Part shown: piece by piece, positions 34,872 to 43,467 of the stretch | Layout: every line of letters begins with the position of its first letter | Numbering within the stretch: the first letter of the stretch is position 1 | Assembly (NCBI RefSeq): GCF_015523185.1 | Contig: NZ_WAKV01000019.1 | Coordinates: forward strand, 1 to 58,670 | Reading direction: 5' to 3' | From: Thermococcus sp. | Lineage (GTDB): Archaea; Methanobacteriota_B; Thermococci; Thermococcales; Thermococcaceae | Length of the DNA stretch: 58,670 nt | Notes under the pieces: model-generated | What the model was told of the DNA's origin: nothing | Databases searched by the model: none | What the model saw: only the letters and a program-made list of their open reading frames with translations | Program-made: the position numbers and the translations under genes

Positions 34872-36600
34872 TAAGTCATTTGGGACTGGGATTAATAGGG
34901 CAAGGAAAGTTTACATGGAAATAACAAAACCTCCTGGCAAGATCTACACGGAGAACCATGTTGGTCGTTTTCTCTGGTCCCCTGCAGATGGAAAGTATTG
35001 GAATGGTCGCTATGGGAAGATTGGCCTCTTGAAGGTGGGCGATATAATTCTCCATGATGTTCATGGAAAGATTGTCGGATATTCAGTCGTAGCAGAGCCC
35101 CCTAAAGAACTAACAAAGGAGAAAGTTATAGAACTTTTTGAAAAAATTGGGATCTGGAATGAAAAGTACAAAGAATTTGCAGAAAGCTGGTTCAAAAAGT
35201 CTCAAAATGGAAAGTTTTATGTTGTTAAACTTAGTGACTTTAGGGAACTAGATAGACCTATTGGATACACTAAAGTCACAGGTTTACCAGCTCCATGGGA
35301 ACTTCAAGGGGTGTATCTGATCGACCTACCTCCTGAAGTCCTGAAGAATCTGAAGATAGCCCAGAGAGGCACTGATACAAGGTTTGTTAAGTTGGATGAA
35401 TATTTTGCCTCAAAAGGTTATCTCTATCCCTCCCATTTAGTTTCCCAGTTCTACACCGCCCTCAAAACTAAGGGCTTTGTTATCCTCTCGGGTCTCACCG
35501 GGACCGGGAAGACAAAGATCGCCCAAGAACTCGCGGAACTGCTGGACGATTCAGGGAATAACTTCCTCTTCCTCGCCGTTCGCCCGGACTGGCGCGATTC
35601 CAAGGCTTTGCTTGGATACTACAACCCACTAACGGGAGAGTATCATAAGACTAAACTCCTCGACTTCATCCTGGAAGCCAAGAGGGACTACGAGCAAAAC
35701 CGGGAGAATGCAAAGCCCTACTTCGTCCTCCTAGATGAGATGAACCTCGCCCATGTCGAGTACTACTTTGCAGATTTCCTAAGTATTTTAGAGAGCGGAC
35801 GAGAGGAGGAAGGCGAGTACAAAGGCTTCACCAGAGAGGCAATACCCCTCCACGAGAATGAGGAGATTACAAAGAAACAGGGAATTCCCAAGAACCTCCG
35901 CTTCCCGCCGAACCTCTACATCATAGGAACGGTCAACATGGATGAGACAACTTACGCATTCAGCCCAAAGGTTCTCGACAGGGCCTTCGTTGTGGAGTTC
36001 CACGATGTTGATCTTGAAGACTATCCTCCGGCATCGTCCCATAGTGAAGAGGCCGATGGGATTAAAGACGCCCTCAGAACCGTCATTCTACAAGATTTGG
36101 CCGGTCCGGAAGGAATGTTCCTCGCTCGCTCAAAGGACGGGATAAACAAAGCTGTAAGAGAATTCAAGGGTGAGCATCCAGACTACTGGAATATCCTGAT
36201 AAACCTCAACAAAGCCCTCGAACCCTACGACATGCACTTTGGCTACCGTGTCGTCGACGAGATTGCCCTCTTCTTCAATAGCGCAAAGGAAAGCGAGGAG
36301 GCGGGCATTGTTGAATTCGAGGGTGATGACGAAATCTTCGACCTAGCTCTCCTGATGAAAGTCCTGCCCAAGTTCCACGGCAACAGGAGGAGGCTTGAGA
36401 AGCCCCTGAAGGAAGTGTTGAGGCTCTGCCTCGTGAAGGGCTCAGGCCTCAAAGTTGACGAGCTTAGAAGTGCGGATATCGTTGAAATGCTGGGAGACTG
36501 GGAAAACCAGACAACAAACTTCCGCTTCAAACACACCGCCAGGAAAGTCCTTCGCATGCTCAGGCAGCTCTATGAGATAGGCTTTGCGAGCTTCAGCTAA
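34861..36600 (+). CDS. McrB-like AAA+ GTPase with N-terminal EVE/YTH-like reader domain
   Basis: The 579-residue protein joins two modules. Residues 1 to about 175 look like an EVE/YTH (PUA-fold) domain that reads modified bases (FLWSPADGKYWNGRYGKIG, KVGDIILHDV, GKIVGYSVV). After about residue 195 comes a McrB-type AAA+ domain: Walker A G211-LTGTGKT, Walker B/DEMN (VLLDEMNLAHVEYYF), sensor TVNMDE and an arginine-finger helix KVLDRAF. YTH-type reading of N6-methyladenine is known for a Thermococcus McrB. GTG 34861 has GGAGGTGG six bases upstream. The reader domain is far A/T-richer than the ATPase part. Confidence 0.85.
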   Translation: MIGDKSFGTGINRARKVYMEITKPPGKIYTENHVGRFLWSPADGKYWNGRYGKIGLLKVGDIILHDVHGKIVGYSVVAEPPKELTKEKVIELFEKIGIWNEKYKEFAESWFKKSQNGKFYVVKLSDFRELDRPIGYTKVTGLPAPWELQGVYLIDLPPEVLKNLKIAQRGTDTRFVKLDEYFASKGYLYPSHLVSQFYTALKTKGFVILSGLTGTGKTKIAQELAELLDDSGNNFLFLAVRPDWRDSKALLGYYNPLTGEYHKTKLLDFILEAKRDYEQNRENAKPYFVLLDEMNLAHVEYYFADFLSILESGREEEGEYKGFTREAIPLHENEEITKKQGIPKNLRFPPNLYIIGTVNMDETTYAFSPKVLDRAFVVEFHDVDLEDYPPASSHSEEADGIKDALRTVILQDLAGPEGMFLARSKDGINKAVREFKGEHPDYWNILINLNKALEPYDMHFGYRVVDEIALFFNSAKESEEAGIVEFEGDDEIFDLALLMKVLPKFHGNRRRLEKPLKEVLRLCLVKGSGLKVDELRSADIVEMLGDWENQTTNFRFKHTARKVLRMLRQLYEIGFASFS

Positions 36601-36618
36601 TCCTTTCATTCTTCGAAA

Positions 36619-36663
36619 CCCTTATAACTTACCCGGGGGTAAGTAACTTACGGTGGGGTAAGT
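36619..36663 (+). promoter_or_regulatory. TATA box and tandem 18-bp palindromes before the ATPase
   Basis: CCTTATAAC (about 36619-36627) is a TATA box. Two palindromes follow, offset by 19 bases: ACTTACC-CGGG-GGTAAGT at 36627-36644 and ACTTAC-GGTGGG-GTAAGT at 36646-36663. The second includes the ribosome-binding site and reaches the TTG start codon. Bound protein would block initiation directly. The product at 36663 or an unlinked factor may be the regulator. Confidence 0.7.
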
Positions 36664-37769
36664 TGCTGTTCGACCTGCAACCGAAAACCCGGCGTGAGGA
36701 CTTATACGACAGGGAAAATGAACTGAGGGAGTTTCAGAACGCGGTGAACTTGGGGGAAAATCTGATCCTCCTGCTCGGCATAAGGCGCCTCGGAAAAAGT
36801 TCCCTCTTAAATGTTGCCCTCGCAGAATCGGAAATGCCCTATGCAAAAATAGATGTTCGCTCCCTCTACTTCACCCACGGTTCAATACCTCAAGAGATTC
36901 TTGCCCGAAAAATCCTTGATTCCCTCCTCGCAACTGTCTCGGGGCGTAAATCACTAAGGCTTAAGCTTGAAAAGGTTTTGAGCTCCATCCGCGGGCTGAG
37001 GATTTCAGGCCTGAGCGTGGAGTTCGATAGGAAGCCTGATCTCGCCGAGATCCTGGAAAAGATAAGCTCTTGGGCTGAAAACGAGAACCTAAGGGCAATA
37101 ATTGCCTTCGATGAGGCCCAGTATCTCAGGCTTTCGGGGATTCGCTACGACGGCCTGATAGCCTACGCGGTGGACAATCTGCCCGGGATAACCTTCGTGC
37201 TAACTGGCTCTGAGGTTGGGATGCTCCACGACTTCCTTGGCCTGGAAAATCCTAAAAAACCCCTCTTTGGCAGATACGCGAGGGAGATAGTGCTTCAAAG
37301 GTTCAGGCGGGAGGAGAGCGTGGACTTCCTTGCTAGAGGTTTTGAAGAGGTTGGTATTGAACCGGGTAGGCAAGAGATCGAGGAGGCCGTTGAGAGGCTC
37401 GACGGTATAGTCGGCTGGCTCACGATGTATGGTTATCTCCGTGGAGTTAGGGAACTTTCCCACTCCGAGGCCATGGATGAGCTCTTCAACATGGCCGAAA
37501 AGCTAATCTGGGAGGAGCTTTCATCCCTTATCCAGAACAGCAGGAGGTACGGGGTTATATTGAAGGCAGTCGCCATGGGAAACGTTAGGTGGAGCACCAT
37601 AAAGGAGTACGTGGAGTTTAAGCTGGGGCCGGTGAACGACGCGAAGTTTTCCATCCTCCTCAAGAATCTCCTCAAGTACGGCTACCTTGAAAAGAGAGGC
37701 AACGAGTATTCAATCCCAGATCCGGTCGTTAAGGAAGTCGTGAAGAACCTTCAACTTACCCTCTGGTAG
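36663..37769 (+). CDS. Archaeal ATPase (STAND/Orc-like P-loop family)
   Basis: The 368-residue protein belongs to the archaeal ATPase group common in Thermococcales. The start LFDLQPKTRREDLYDRENEL is characteristic, Walker A is GIRRLGKSSLL, Walker B is IIAFDEAQYL, and VLTGSEVGML is the sensor region. A winged-helix-like C terminus follows. Start codon is TTG with GGTGGGG upstream. The function of the family is not known; members are often variable between strains. It follows the McrBC-like pair. Confidence 0.85.
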   Translation: MLFDLQPKTRREDLYDRENELREFQNAVNLGENLILLLGIRRLGKSSLLNVALAESEMPYAKIDVRSLYFTHGSIPQEILARKILDSLLATVSGRKSLRLKLEKVLSSIRGLRISGLSVEFDRKPDLAEILEKISSWAENENLRAIIAFDEAQYLRLSGIRYDGLIAYAVDNLPGITFVLTGSEVGMLHDFLGLENPKKPLFGRYAREIVLQRFRREESVDFLARGFEEVGIEPGRQEIEEAVERLDGIVGWLTMYGYLRGVRELSHSEAMDELFNMAEKLIWEELSSLIQNSRRYGVILKAVAMGNVRWSTIKEYVEFKLGPVNDAKFSILLKNLLKYGYLEKRGNEYSIPDPVVKEVVKNLQLTLW

Positions 37770-37770
37770 T

Positions 37771-38772
37771 CTACAGCCCCCACCACTGCCTCTGCACTTC
37801 TTTTATGGCCGAGATCGTCCTTAGAGCCTCATATGAAGGCGTAACCGGGACTTCCCTTATTCTTCCCGACAAGTAGCCCCTGATAAATGCCGGCAGACCC
37901 TTATCAAGACCGACAGAGTAGCCACCCTCAAAGATTACAGCGAGAGGGTAGCGTGAGAGCGTTGAGCCGGCGTAGGCGAAGAAGAGTTCGCTGAGGCGAA
38001 GGGTCGTCAGGTTTTCACCGAGGAAACCGTCAAAGCCAGCAGATACGATGACAAGCTCTGGCTTGAACTGGGCAAGAACGGGCAGAACAACCTCGTTCCA
38101 GGCGTAAATGAAGTCATCATCGCCCGCGTAATGGGGCATGGGGATGTTTATTTTCGTGCCCTCGGCCCCTTTTCCACCGACCTCGTGCTCGTAACCGCTC
38201 CAGGGATAGATGTCCCGCTCGTGAAGGTCTATGTGGACTGCGTTTTCATCGTCCCAGAGTATCTCCTGGGTCCCATTGCCGTGGTGGGCGTCGAAATCTA
38301 TGACTAGAACCTTTCCGATGAGCTCTTCGGCAACTTTAGCGGCGTAAGCTGAGTTGTTGAAGATGCAGAAGCCAAGCGTTGGTGCGTTGAATGCCCTCCC
38401 AGATTTTCCGGCGTGGTGGCCCGGTGGTCTGACGAGGGCAAAGTGGAGACCCCCATACTTCAAGGCCAGCTCAACCGCCAAGCGGGAAGCACCGAAGGCA
38501 AGGAGGGAGGCCTCCCATGTACCGGGGGAGACGTATGTATCAGGGTCGAGGTAGGAAAACGATTGACTCTTCTCCCTCACTAACTCCACGTATTCCTTCG
38601 AGTGAACCCTTAGGAGTTCTTCCTCCGGGACTGGAACCGGTTCAACGGGCTTCCACAGGTTCAACCGCTGGAGAGCTTTTACTGCCCTCAACAGCCTGTC
38701 CGGATTCTCCGGATGATAGTTCTCCGGTCTGTGCTCAAGGAAAACAGGGGAGTAGATAACGGAGAAGGCCAA
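37771..38772 (-). CDS. Histone deacetylase family protein
   Basis: The 333-residue zinc hydrolase has the class II HDAC/acetylpolyamine amidohydrolase motifs RPPGHHAG, IDFDAHHGNG, SAGFDGFLGENL and EGGYSVG. The target in archaea may be acetylated proteins, acetylpolyamines or another acetamide. I prefer TTG 38772, which has GGTGA five bases upstream; GTG 38784 is the alternative and would overlap the tbp stop. It follows tbp closely and is probably cotranscribed. Confidence 0.85.
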   Translation of the reverse strand: MAFSVIYSPVFLEHRPENYHPENPDRLLRAVKALQRLNLWKPVEPVPVPEEELLRVHSKEYVELVREKSQSFSYLDPDTYVSPGTWEASLLAFGASRLAVELALKYGGLHFALVRPPGHHAGKSGRAFNAPTLGFCIFNNSAYAAKVAEELIGKVLVIDFDAHHGNGTQEILWDDENAVHIDLHERDIYPWSGYEHEVGGKGAEGTKINIPMPHYAGDDDFIYAWNEVVLPVLAQFKPELVIVSAGFDGFLGENLTTLRLSELFFAYAGSTLSRYPLAVIFEGGYSVGLDKGLPAFIRGYLSGRIREVPVTPSYEALRTISAIKEVQRQWWGL

Positions 38773-38777
38773 AGGCC

Positions 38778-39350
38778 TCACCACTCCTCCTCTTCCTCGA
38801 TTAGACCGTACTTTTCCAGCTCACGAAGGAGCTTTCTGACGGCTTCCCAGGCGTCGTGCTCACTCTTGGCCCCTGAACAGACGATTTTACCGGAGGAGAA
38901 GAGCAGTATAACGGCTCTCGGCTCCTTAACGCGGTAGATAACTCCCGGAAACTGCTCGGGTTCATACTCGCAGTTCGGAAGGCTCAGCGCAACCGCGTCA
39001 AGGTTGAACTCCATCCCGATGTCACCGCTGAAGACCATGTTCTGGATGTCAATCTGAGGCGCTCGGTGGAACTTTGCCCCAATCTTCTTGAGCATCTGGA
39101 TGAGCTTGTTAACGGCCCTCTCTATGTCCTCAACGCTTTTGGCCCCAGTAACGACAAGCTTCCCGGAGCTGAAGATAAGCAGGGCAACCTTGGGTTCATC
39201 GAAGCGACAGATGATTCCGGGAAATTCCTCGGGGTTGTACTTGGAGTTGGGGCAGATTTCAATCACCTTCTCAAGGTTTAGCTCCGTAAAGAGGTCAACA
39301 GAAGCGACGATGTTCTCAATCCTGAGCTTTACATTGCTCATGTCCACCAA
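38778..39350 (-). CDS. tbp: TATA-box-binding protein
   Basis: The 190-residue general transcription factor is made of two saddle repeats: [17 protein letters not shown]...[13 protein letters not shown] and [19 protein letters not shown]...[13 protein letters not shown]. It bends the TATA box and recruits TFB. The acidic tail EEEEEW is typical. I kept the TTG start at 39350 because GGAGGTG is six bases upstream and relatives begin MVDMS; ATG 39341 is possible. Confidence 0.97.
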   Translation of the reverse strand: MVDMSNVKLRIENIVASVDLFTELNLEKVIEICPNSKYNPEEFPGIICRFDEPKVALLIFSSGKLVVTGAKSVEDIERAVNKLIQMLKKIGAKFHRAPQIDIQNMVFSGDIGMEFNLDAVALSLPNCEYEPEQFPGVIYRVKEPRAVILLFSSGKIVCSGAKSEHDAWEAVRKLLRELEKYGLIEEEEEW

Positions 39351-39370
39351 GGTTTACACCTCCGGATGGT

Positions 39371-39393
39371 GGGTTTAAAAACCCCTTTATAAA
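39371..39393 (-). promoter_or_regulatory. tbp promoter with a 14-bp palindrome
   Basis: TTTATAAA at 39386-39393 is the likely TATA box, about 40 bases before the tbp start. GGGTTTAAAAACCC (39371-39384), a perfect palindrome, lies between the TATA box and the start site and could be an operator or a second TATA-like element. Confidence 0.45.
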
Positions 39394-39452
39394 TGAGGAC
39401 CGTCGCTTTTTAAAGCTTTATGCTCAAAAGGGAACATTAAAGAAGAGAAAAT

Positions 39453-41156
39453 TCAAAGGTAGGCCTCAACGAGAATCCTACCAGCTTCAGTCAGGCTCTT
39501 GCTTCCGAGGAAGCCGAGCTCGCGGAGCATCGTTAGGGCCTTCTTTATCTCATCGTCGCTTAGGCTGAGGTGCTTCCTGATGACGTCAACTTCCTCCATC
39601 TTGTAGCCCTTGGCTTCACCCTTCTCCTTCCAGATTCTGTTGAAGGTCTCTAAGTTCTCGTAAATGACCCTGAGCACGTTGTAGAGCGTCGGTGTAACGC
39701 TGAACTTGACCTTCACAATCTCTTGGAGCTTCGCGTTCTCTAATGCTGTCTTGACCTTATCCCCGAGCTCCGTGAGCTTCACCATGCCGTTCTGGAGCTC
39801 GACGACGAAGCCTTTAGCTTCGGCCTCTCCTATAGCCCTGATGATTTCCTTCTCGTCGCCACCCACGTAGTTCTGAACGAGCTCAACGAGCTCATCCCTG
39901 TGGATGTACCTCTTTCTCGGCGTTTTGGCCAGTATGGCAGTATCGTACTTGGTGAGGAATGGCTTTCTCTTAATCGACCTGCTGAGCCTCAGGTAGAACC
40001 TTCCCTTGTCCGTAACGCCAGCCTTTACGACACCCTCCTCCTGGGCCTTTATCACCCACTCCGCTATTGGGACGTCACCACTCTCACTGTAGGTTACCGC
40101 CTTCATAGCATCTGGACTGACGGTTCCGAAGTCTATCGCTTCCCTGCCCCACTCGGTAAGCCAGTATGTGTCCTTGTTCTTGACGAGTCTTCTCTCGACG
40201 AGTTCCTTGCTTTCGAGGAGGTGAAGCACCGCGCCAAGGTTCTCGATTTCAACCCTCTTTTCAATCTCCTTCTCCGTGGGCAGAATATCTGGGTTGGTTT
40301 CGTACTTCTTCGCTATCTCCTGAATCGCCCTGAGGACGCTCAGCTCGTCATCGAGCAGGTAAATCGGGAGAACCTTTTCCTCAACTTTTCCCATTGCCTC
40401 GTAGGTCTCCATCATGGCCTTTCCAAACTCGGTCGTTCCCTTCTCGTCACTGAGTCCCATACTCTCAAGCTCGGCATTGCTCCTTCCGGCCTTAAGGGCC
40501 TCGAAGTCCTCTTTCCTGAGGACTATCGCCCTGGCGAAAACCGGAATCATGCTCAGAGCCTTAAGCGCGAGCCTCGCCGCCGGGGTCGTTGTGAAGGCCC
40601 TGCCCTTCTCGGTTGGCGGTGAAATCAGGAGCAGGCGCATGGCTTGGAGGGCGTTGACGATGTTGTCTCCATAGAGCCTTGAGTTCTTGAATGTAACGAG
40701 CTCATCGAGTGTTCCGAGCTTGGGCATTCCCCTCAGGAACGAGGCTATCTCCGGGGTTAAATAGACAACCGGGTGGGTCTCGCGGTAGAGCTGGAGGAGG
40801 GCCCTTCCAAACTTCGTAAGGCCGTTTTCATCTGCGAGCTTTCTCTCCTTGAGCTTTTCAAGCCAGCTTTCGGGTATCTTTCCTGTCTCCTCAAGGAGTT
40901 CGAGCATCTTCAGAATCTCGGTGTCGGCTATAACGTCCGGTAATTCCTCGAGGTTGAGTGAATCGCTAATCTCGAGAAGCTTCCTTCCAGCATCGGTGAG
41001 CTTAATCCTTCCACCCTCAAGCTCGGCAAAGCCGAGTATGTAAAGCTCTATGGCCCTTATCTGGAACTCCTCCGGCAGTTTGGCCTCAATCTCGGCCTGG
41101 CTTTCGGTTTTCTTCATTTCCCTGAGTATCTCAAGGTGCCTCCTCTTCAGGTACAT
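39453..41156 (-). CDS. DUF505 family protein
   Basis: The 567-residue protein is built largely of helical, winged-helix-like units, with recurring endings such as LTDAGRKLLEI, LTKFGRALLQLY, TEFGKAMMETY, LTEWGREAI and LTEAGRILVEAY. This repeat layout matches the archaeal DUF505 family of unknown function. The repeated wings suggest nucleic-acid or protein binding. ATG 41156 follows GGGGTGATGGG. Palindromic A/T elements between 41216 and 41266 hold promoters for this gene and the divergent one. Confidence 0.8.
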   Translation of the reverse strand: MYLKRRHLEILREMKKTESQAEIEAKLPEEFQIRAIELYILGFAELEGGRIKLTDAGRKLLEISDSLNLEELPDVIADTEILKMLELLEETGKIPESWLEKLKERKLADENGLTKFGRALLQLYRETHPVVYLTPEIASFLRGMPKLGTLDELVTFKNSRLYGDNIVNALQAMRLLLISPPTEKGRAFTTTPAARLALKALSMIPVFARAIVLRKEDFEALKAGRSNAELESMGLSDEKGTTEFGKAMMETYEAMGKVEEKVLPIYLLDDELSVLRAIQEIAKKYETNPDILPTEKEIEKRVEIENLGAVLHLLESKELVERRLVKNKDTYWLTEWGREAIDFGTVSPDAMKAVTYSESGDVPIAEWVIKAQEEGVVKAGVTDKGRFYLRLSRSIKRKPFLTKYDTAILAKTPRKRYIHRDELVELVQNYVGGDEKEIIRAIGEAEAKGFVVELQNGMVKLTELGDKVKTALENAKLQEIVKVKFSVTPTLYNVLRVIYENLETFNRIWKEKGEAKGYKMEEVDVIRKHLSLSDDEIKKALTMLRELGFLGSKSLTEAGRILVEAYL

Positions 41157-41293
41157 CCCATCACCCCTCCTTCTCCTCATCCTCCTTTAAAAAGGCTCCG
41201 GGGTTTTTAGAAACGCAAAGTTTTTAAAACTTTCGGTAACTAAAATCGGCGAACCTTTAAAAGGTTACCTGCTGAGGATAGGGAGGTGAGAGC

Positions 41294-41719
41294 ATGAGAA
41301 ACACGATGGTTTTGGTACGAGCCGACAACTTTCAGAAGGCGAGTGTGGCTTTGGCTGACCTCGTGAGGTACGGAGGAATGAAGATTCGCGGTGACCCAAG
41401 GATAATTCCTCCCGCTCTGTCCGACTGGGCCTTTGAGAAAATCAGCGGTGAGAAGCCGAGGAAGAAGTTTAAAGCCCACGTCGTTGCCCAGATAGACCTG
41501 TCCCCGGGGAAAGCCATCGGGAGGCTCATGGACATCCATCCGCCGGCCCACGTTCTCGTTATCCCGCCTGATACAGAAGTCTGGGAGGAACTCATGCGCC
41601 TCTGGGGGACCTTTGAAAAGCTTCGCGGTTTTCACCCGCCGAAGAGGACAAAGGCCGAAGAAGTAAGGAGGAAAGCCGAGAAGAAAAGGAGGGAGGATTG
41701 GGAGATTGAAGAGCCTTAG
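41294..41719 (+). CDS. DUF356-like protein
   Basis: The 141-residue protein starts TMVLVRADNFQKASVALADLV and contains DIHPPAHVLVIPP, features I associate with archaeal DUF356. The C terminus is basic (KKRREDWEIEEP). Function is unknown. GGAGGTGAGAGC precedes ATG 41294. It converges with the aMBF1 gene, with a 1-base gap. Confidence 0.65.
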   Translation: MRNTMVLVRADNFQKASVALADLVRYGGMKIRGDPRIIPPALSDWAFEKISGEKPRKKFKAHVVAQIDLSPGKAIGRLMDIHPPAHVLVIPPDTEVWEELMRLWGTFEKLRGFHPPKRTKAEEVRRKAEKKRREDWEIEEP

Positions 41720-41720
41720 C

Positions 41721-42254
41721 TTACTTTTTCCTTTTCCTAATCCTGATGTTGGCTATATCGCCCAGGGTAGGCTCGTAGTCTTTTGGAATTGTCTTTTTCT
41801 CCTCGAATTCTTCCTCGACGCGTTCTATGAGAGTAATTTTGAAATACTTCTCAAGCTTTTTAGCTTCCTTTATCGTCGGCTCGCGGTAACCGTGGGCTAT
41901 GGCGCGAAGGTCGTTGACGGAAAGCCCAATCTCGTGCGATAACTCCTCGTAGCTTTTGCCACTCCTCTGTATGGCCTTGTAAACCCTCTCTGCGAAGTCC
42001 TCGACGATTTCCTCGGTGTAGAGGGGCCTCTCACGGTAGGGTTTTGGTTCTCTCCTTGGCCTAGGAGCGGGAGTAGGTCTCCTCCTTGGTTCCCTTCTCG
42101 TGGGCATTATGCTGAACCCGGACTTCTTCCTGCCGTACTTCTCATAACAGCGGTCGCAGACGAGAACCTCGGCACCTTCCAGCCTTATCCTGTGGCCCGG
42201 GCCCCTTATTGGGGCACCACATATCTCGCAGTAGCGGGGCTTGGCCTTGCTCAT
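41721..42254 (-). CDS. Archaeal multiprotein bridging factor aMBF1
   Basis: The 177-residue protein has an N-terminal zinc ribbon (CEICGAPI...CDRCYEKYG), a basic proline/arginine-rich linker and a helix-turn-helix domain (YEELSHEIGLSVNDLRAIAHG). This is the archaeal MBF1 layout, a protein linked with ribosomes and transcription. GGTGG is five bases before ATG 42254. Confidence 0.88.
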   Translation of the reverse strand: MSKAKPRYCEICGAPIRGPGHRIRLEGAEVLVCDRCYEKYGRKKSGFSIMPTRREPRRRPTPAPRPRREPKPYRERPLYTEEIVEDFAERVYKAIQRSGKSYEELSHEIGLSVNDLRAIAHGYREPTIKEAKKLEKYFKITLIERVEEEFEEKKTIPKDYEPTLGDIANIRIRKRKK

Positions 42255-42322
42255 AGCTACCACCTTTTCACCTCTCAAACCTCGGAGTCAGGCTTTTTAA
42301 ACCCCACTCCTACCTTAGACCG

Positions 42323-42796
42323 ATGGCGGAAGTTAGAATAGAGAAGCTAAAGGAACTCGACCAGGAAACGCTTGAGAGGCTGATAGAGATTTACATGAAC
42401 GCCTACGAGGGGATGCGCGAATACGGCGGTGAGGGAGAGAGCTATGCAAAGCGTTATTTGAGGTGGTGCTGGAGCAAGGCCAAAGATGGCTTTTTTGTTG
42501 CAAAAATCGGCGATAGGATAGTCGGCTTCATAGTCTGTGATAATGACTGGTATAGCAAGTACGAGGGCAGAACTGTGGGCGCAATCCACGAGTTTGCCGT
42601 TGACAAAGAGTATCAGGGACACGGGATAGGGAGGAAACTCATGGAGAAGTGCTTGGAGTATCTAAAAGACAAGGACGTCGAGCTCTGGGTCGGCGAAAAG
42701 AACGAAAAGGCCAAGAGGTTCTACAGGGAGTATGGATTCAGAGAAGTCGGGAAGCACGGTATATGGGTGAGGATGGTTAGGCGAACCGAAAGCTAG
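42323..42796 (+). CDS. GNAT family acetyltransferase
   Basis: The 157-residue enzyme has the GNAT acetyl-CoA site: AVDKEYQGHGIGRKLMEKCL (Q/R-x-x-G-x-G/A type) and NEKAKRFYREYGF. The substrate, protein or small molecule, is unknown. ATG 42323 has no clear ribosome-binding site; TTTTTAAACC about 30 bases upstream could be a TATA box for a leaderless message. Confidence 0.85.
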   Translation: MAEVRIEKLKELDQETLERLIEIYMNAYEGMREYGGEGESYAKRYLRWCWSKAKDGFFVAKIGDRIVGFIVCDNDWYSKYEGRTVGAIHEFAVDKEYQGHGIGRKLMEKCLEYLKDKDVELWVGEKNEKAKRFYREYGFREVGKHGIWVRMVRRTES

Positions 42797-42835
42797 ATAA
42801 AGTCAAGGGAGGAGTAAACTTTATTGGTGGTTGCC

Positions 42836-43126
42836 ATGCCGTGCATTCAGCCAGCTAGCCCGGACAAGGTGAAGAACATGAAGGAGGAGAGCTTCATCAA
42901 GGAAGGAAAAGGAAAGCTCAGGGTTACGATTGAGGGAAGCGAGACTCTTGAGACGACCGTTAACGGAAGGCTGAAGAGCGTGGAGGAAATAGCGGAGATG
43001 CTGGGCGTTGAGCCGAAAGGGGAGAGGATAGAGGCCGTTGTGGACGGGGTAAAAGTCAGGATGGAGAAAGGAAAGCTCGAACTTGAGTTTGAGAGCGGAG
43101 ACAGGATGAGGATTGAGAGGGCATAA
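42836..43126 (+). CDS. Small conserved hypothetical protein
   Basis: The 96-residue protein has a charged N-terminal part and a beta-rich C-terminal part (VVDGVKVRMEKGKLELEFE). I do not recognise the family. GGTGG is five bases before ATG 42836. It lies 39 bases after the acetyltransferase gene and may be in the same transcript. Confidence 0.65.
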   Translation: MPCIQPASPDKVKNMKEESFIKEGKGKLRVTIEGSETLETTVNGRLKSVEEIAEMLGVEPKGERIEAVVDGVKVRMEKGKLELEFESGDRMRIERA

Positions 43127-43159
43127 TCTTCCGGCTTTTCTGCCTTCTCGTTTGGCATT

Positions 43160-43272
43160 TCAGCGTTCCAGTATAATCGCGTTTCCCAAGATTTTCCCCG
43201 ACAACTTTTCCAGCATCGCTACTCCTAATCAGTTCAACAAGGGCTGATGTGTCTGGGACAACTATTATATCC
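43160..43272 (-). pseudogene. Decayed PIN-domain (VapC) toxin remnant
   Basis: Read on the minus strand after the antitoxin-like gene, one frame gives IIVVPDTSALVELIRSS, the start of a PIN domain with its first catalytic Asp. A shift of one frame near codon 14 then gives VAMLEKLSGKILGNAIILER and a stop at 43160. No start codon in frame, a frameshift, and only about 37 of some 130 residues show that the toxin gene is broken. Confidence 0.65.
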
Positions 43273-43420
43273 TCGCATCCACCCTGTCGTCCTCTTTAAA
43301 CTCTGGGGCGCTCTTGGCAACTCCAAACAGTTTTGACCACACTCCCCGTTTTTCCTTTCCCTTCAGTATTTTTCTAAGCTCTTCATCGCTGGGGGGAAGC
43401 TTAATTTCTAGGACTTCCAT
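43265..43420 (-). CDS. Antitoxin-like small protein (orphan VapB)
   Basis: The 51-residue protein (MEVLEIKLPPSDEELRKILK, then KEKRGVWSKLFGVAKSAP) looks like the short antitoxins found before PIN toxins in Thermococcales. Its stop overlaps the start region of the decayed PIN sequence, as expected for a VapBC pair. GTGGTGGGGGA precedes ATG 43420. The intact antitoxin with a ruined toxin suggests that it is now an orphan. Confidence 0.6.
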   Translation of the reverse strand: MEVLEIKLPPSDEELRKILKGKEKRGVWSKLFGVAKSAPEFKEDDRVDARI

Positions 43421-43467
43421 TCCCCCACCACTGAAGGTTAGAAGAAAAAGTAGATAAGGCTTGCGCC

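Noticed and set aside
43127-43264. Plain intergenic spacer
   Set aside because: Translation of the minus strand shows a PIN-domain start with a frameshift, so I list it as a pseudogene.
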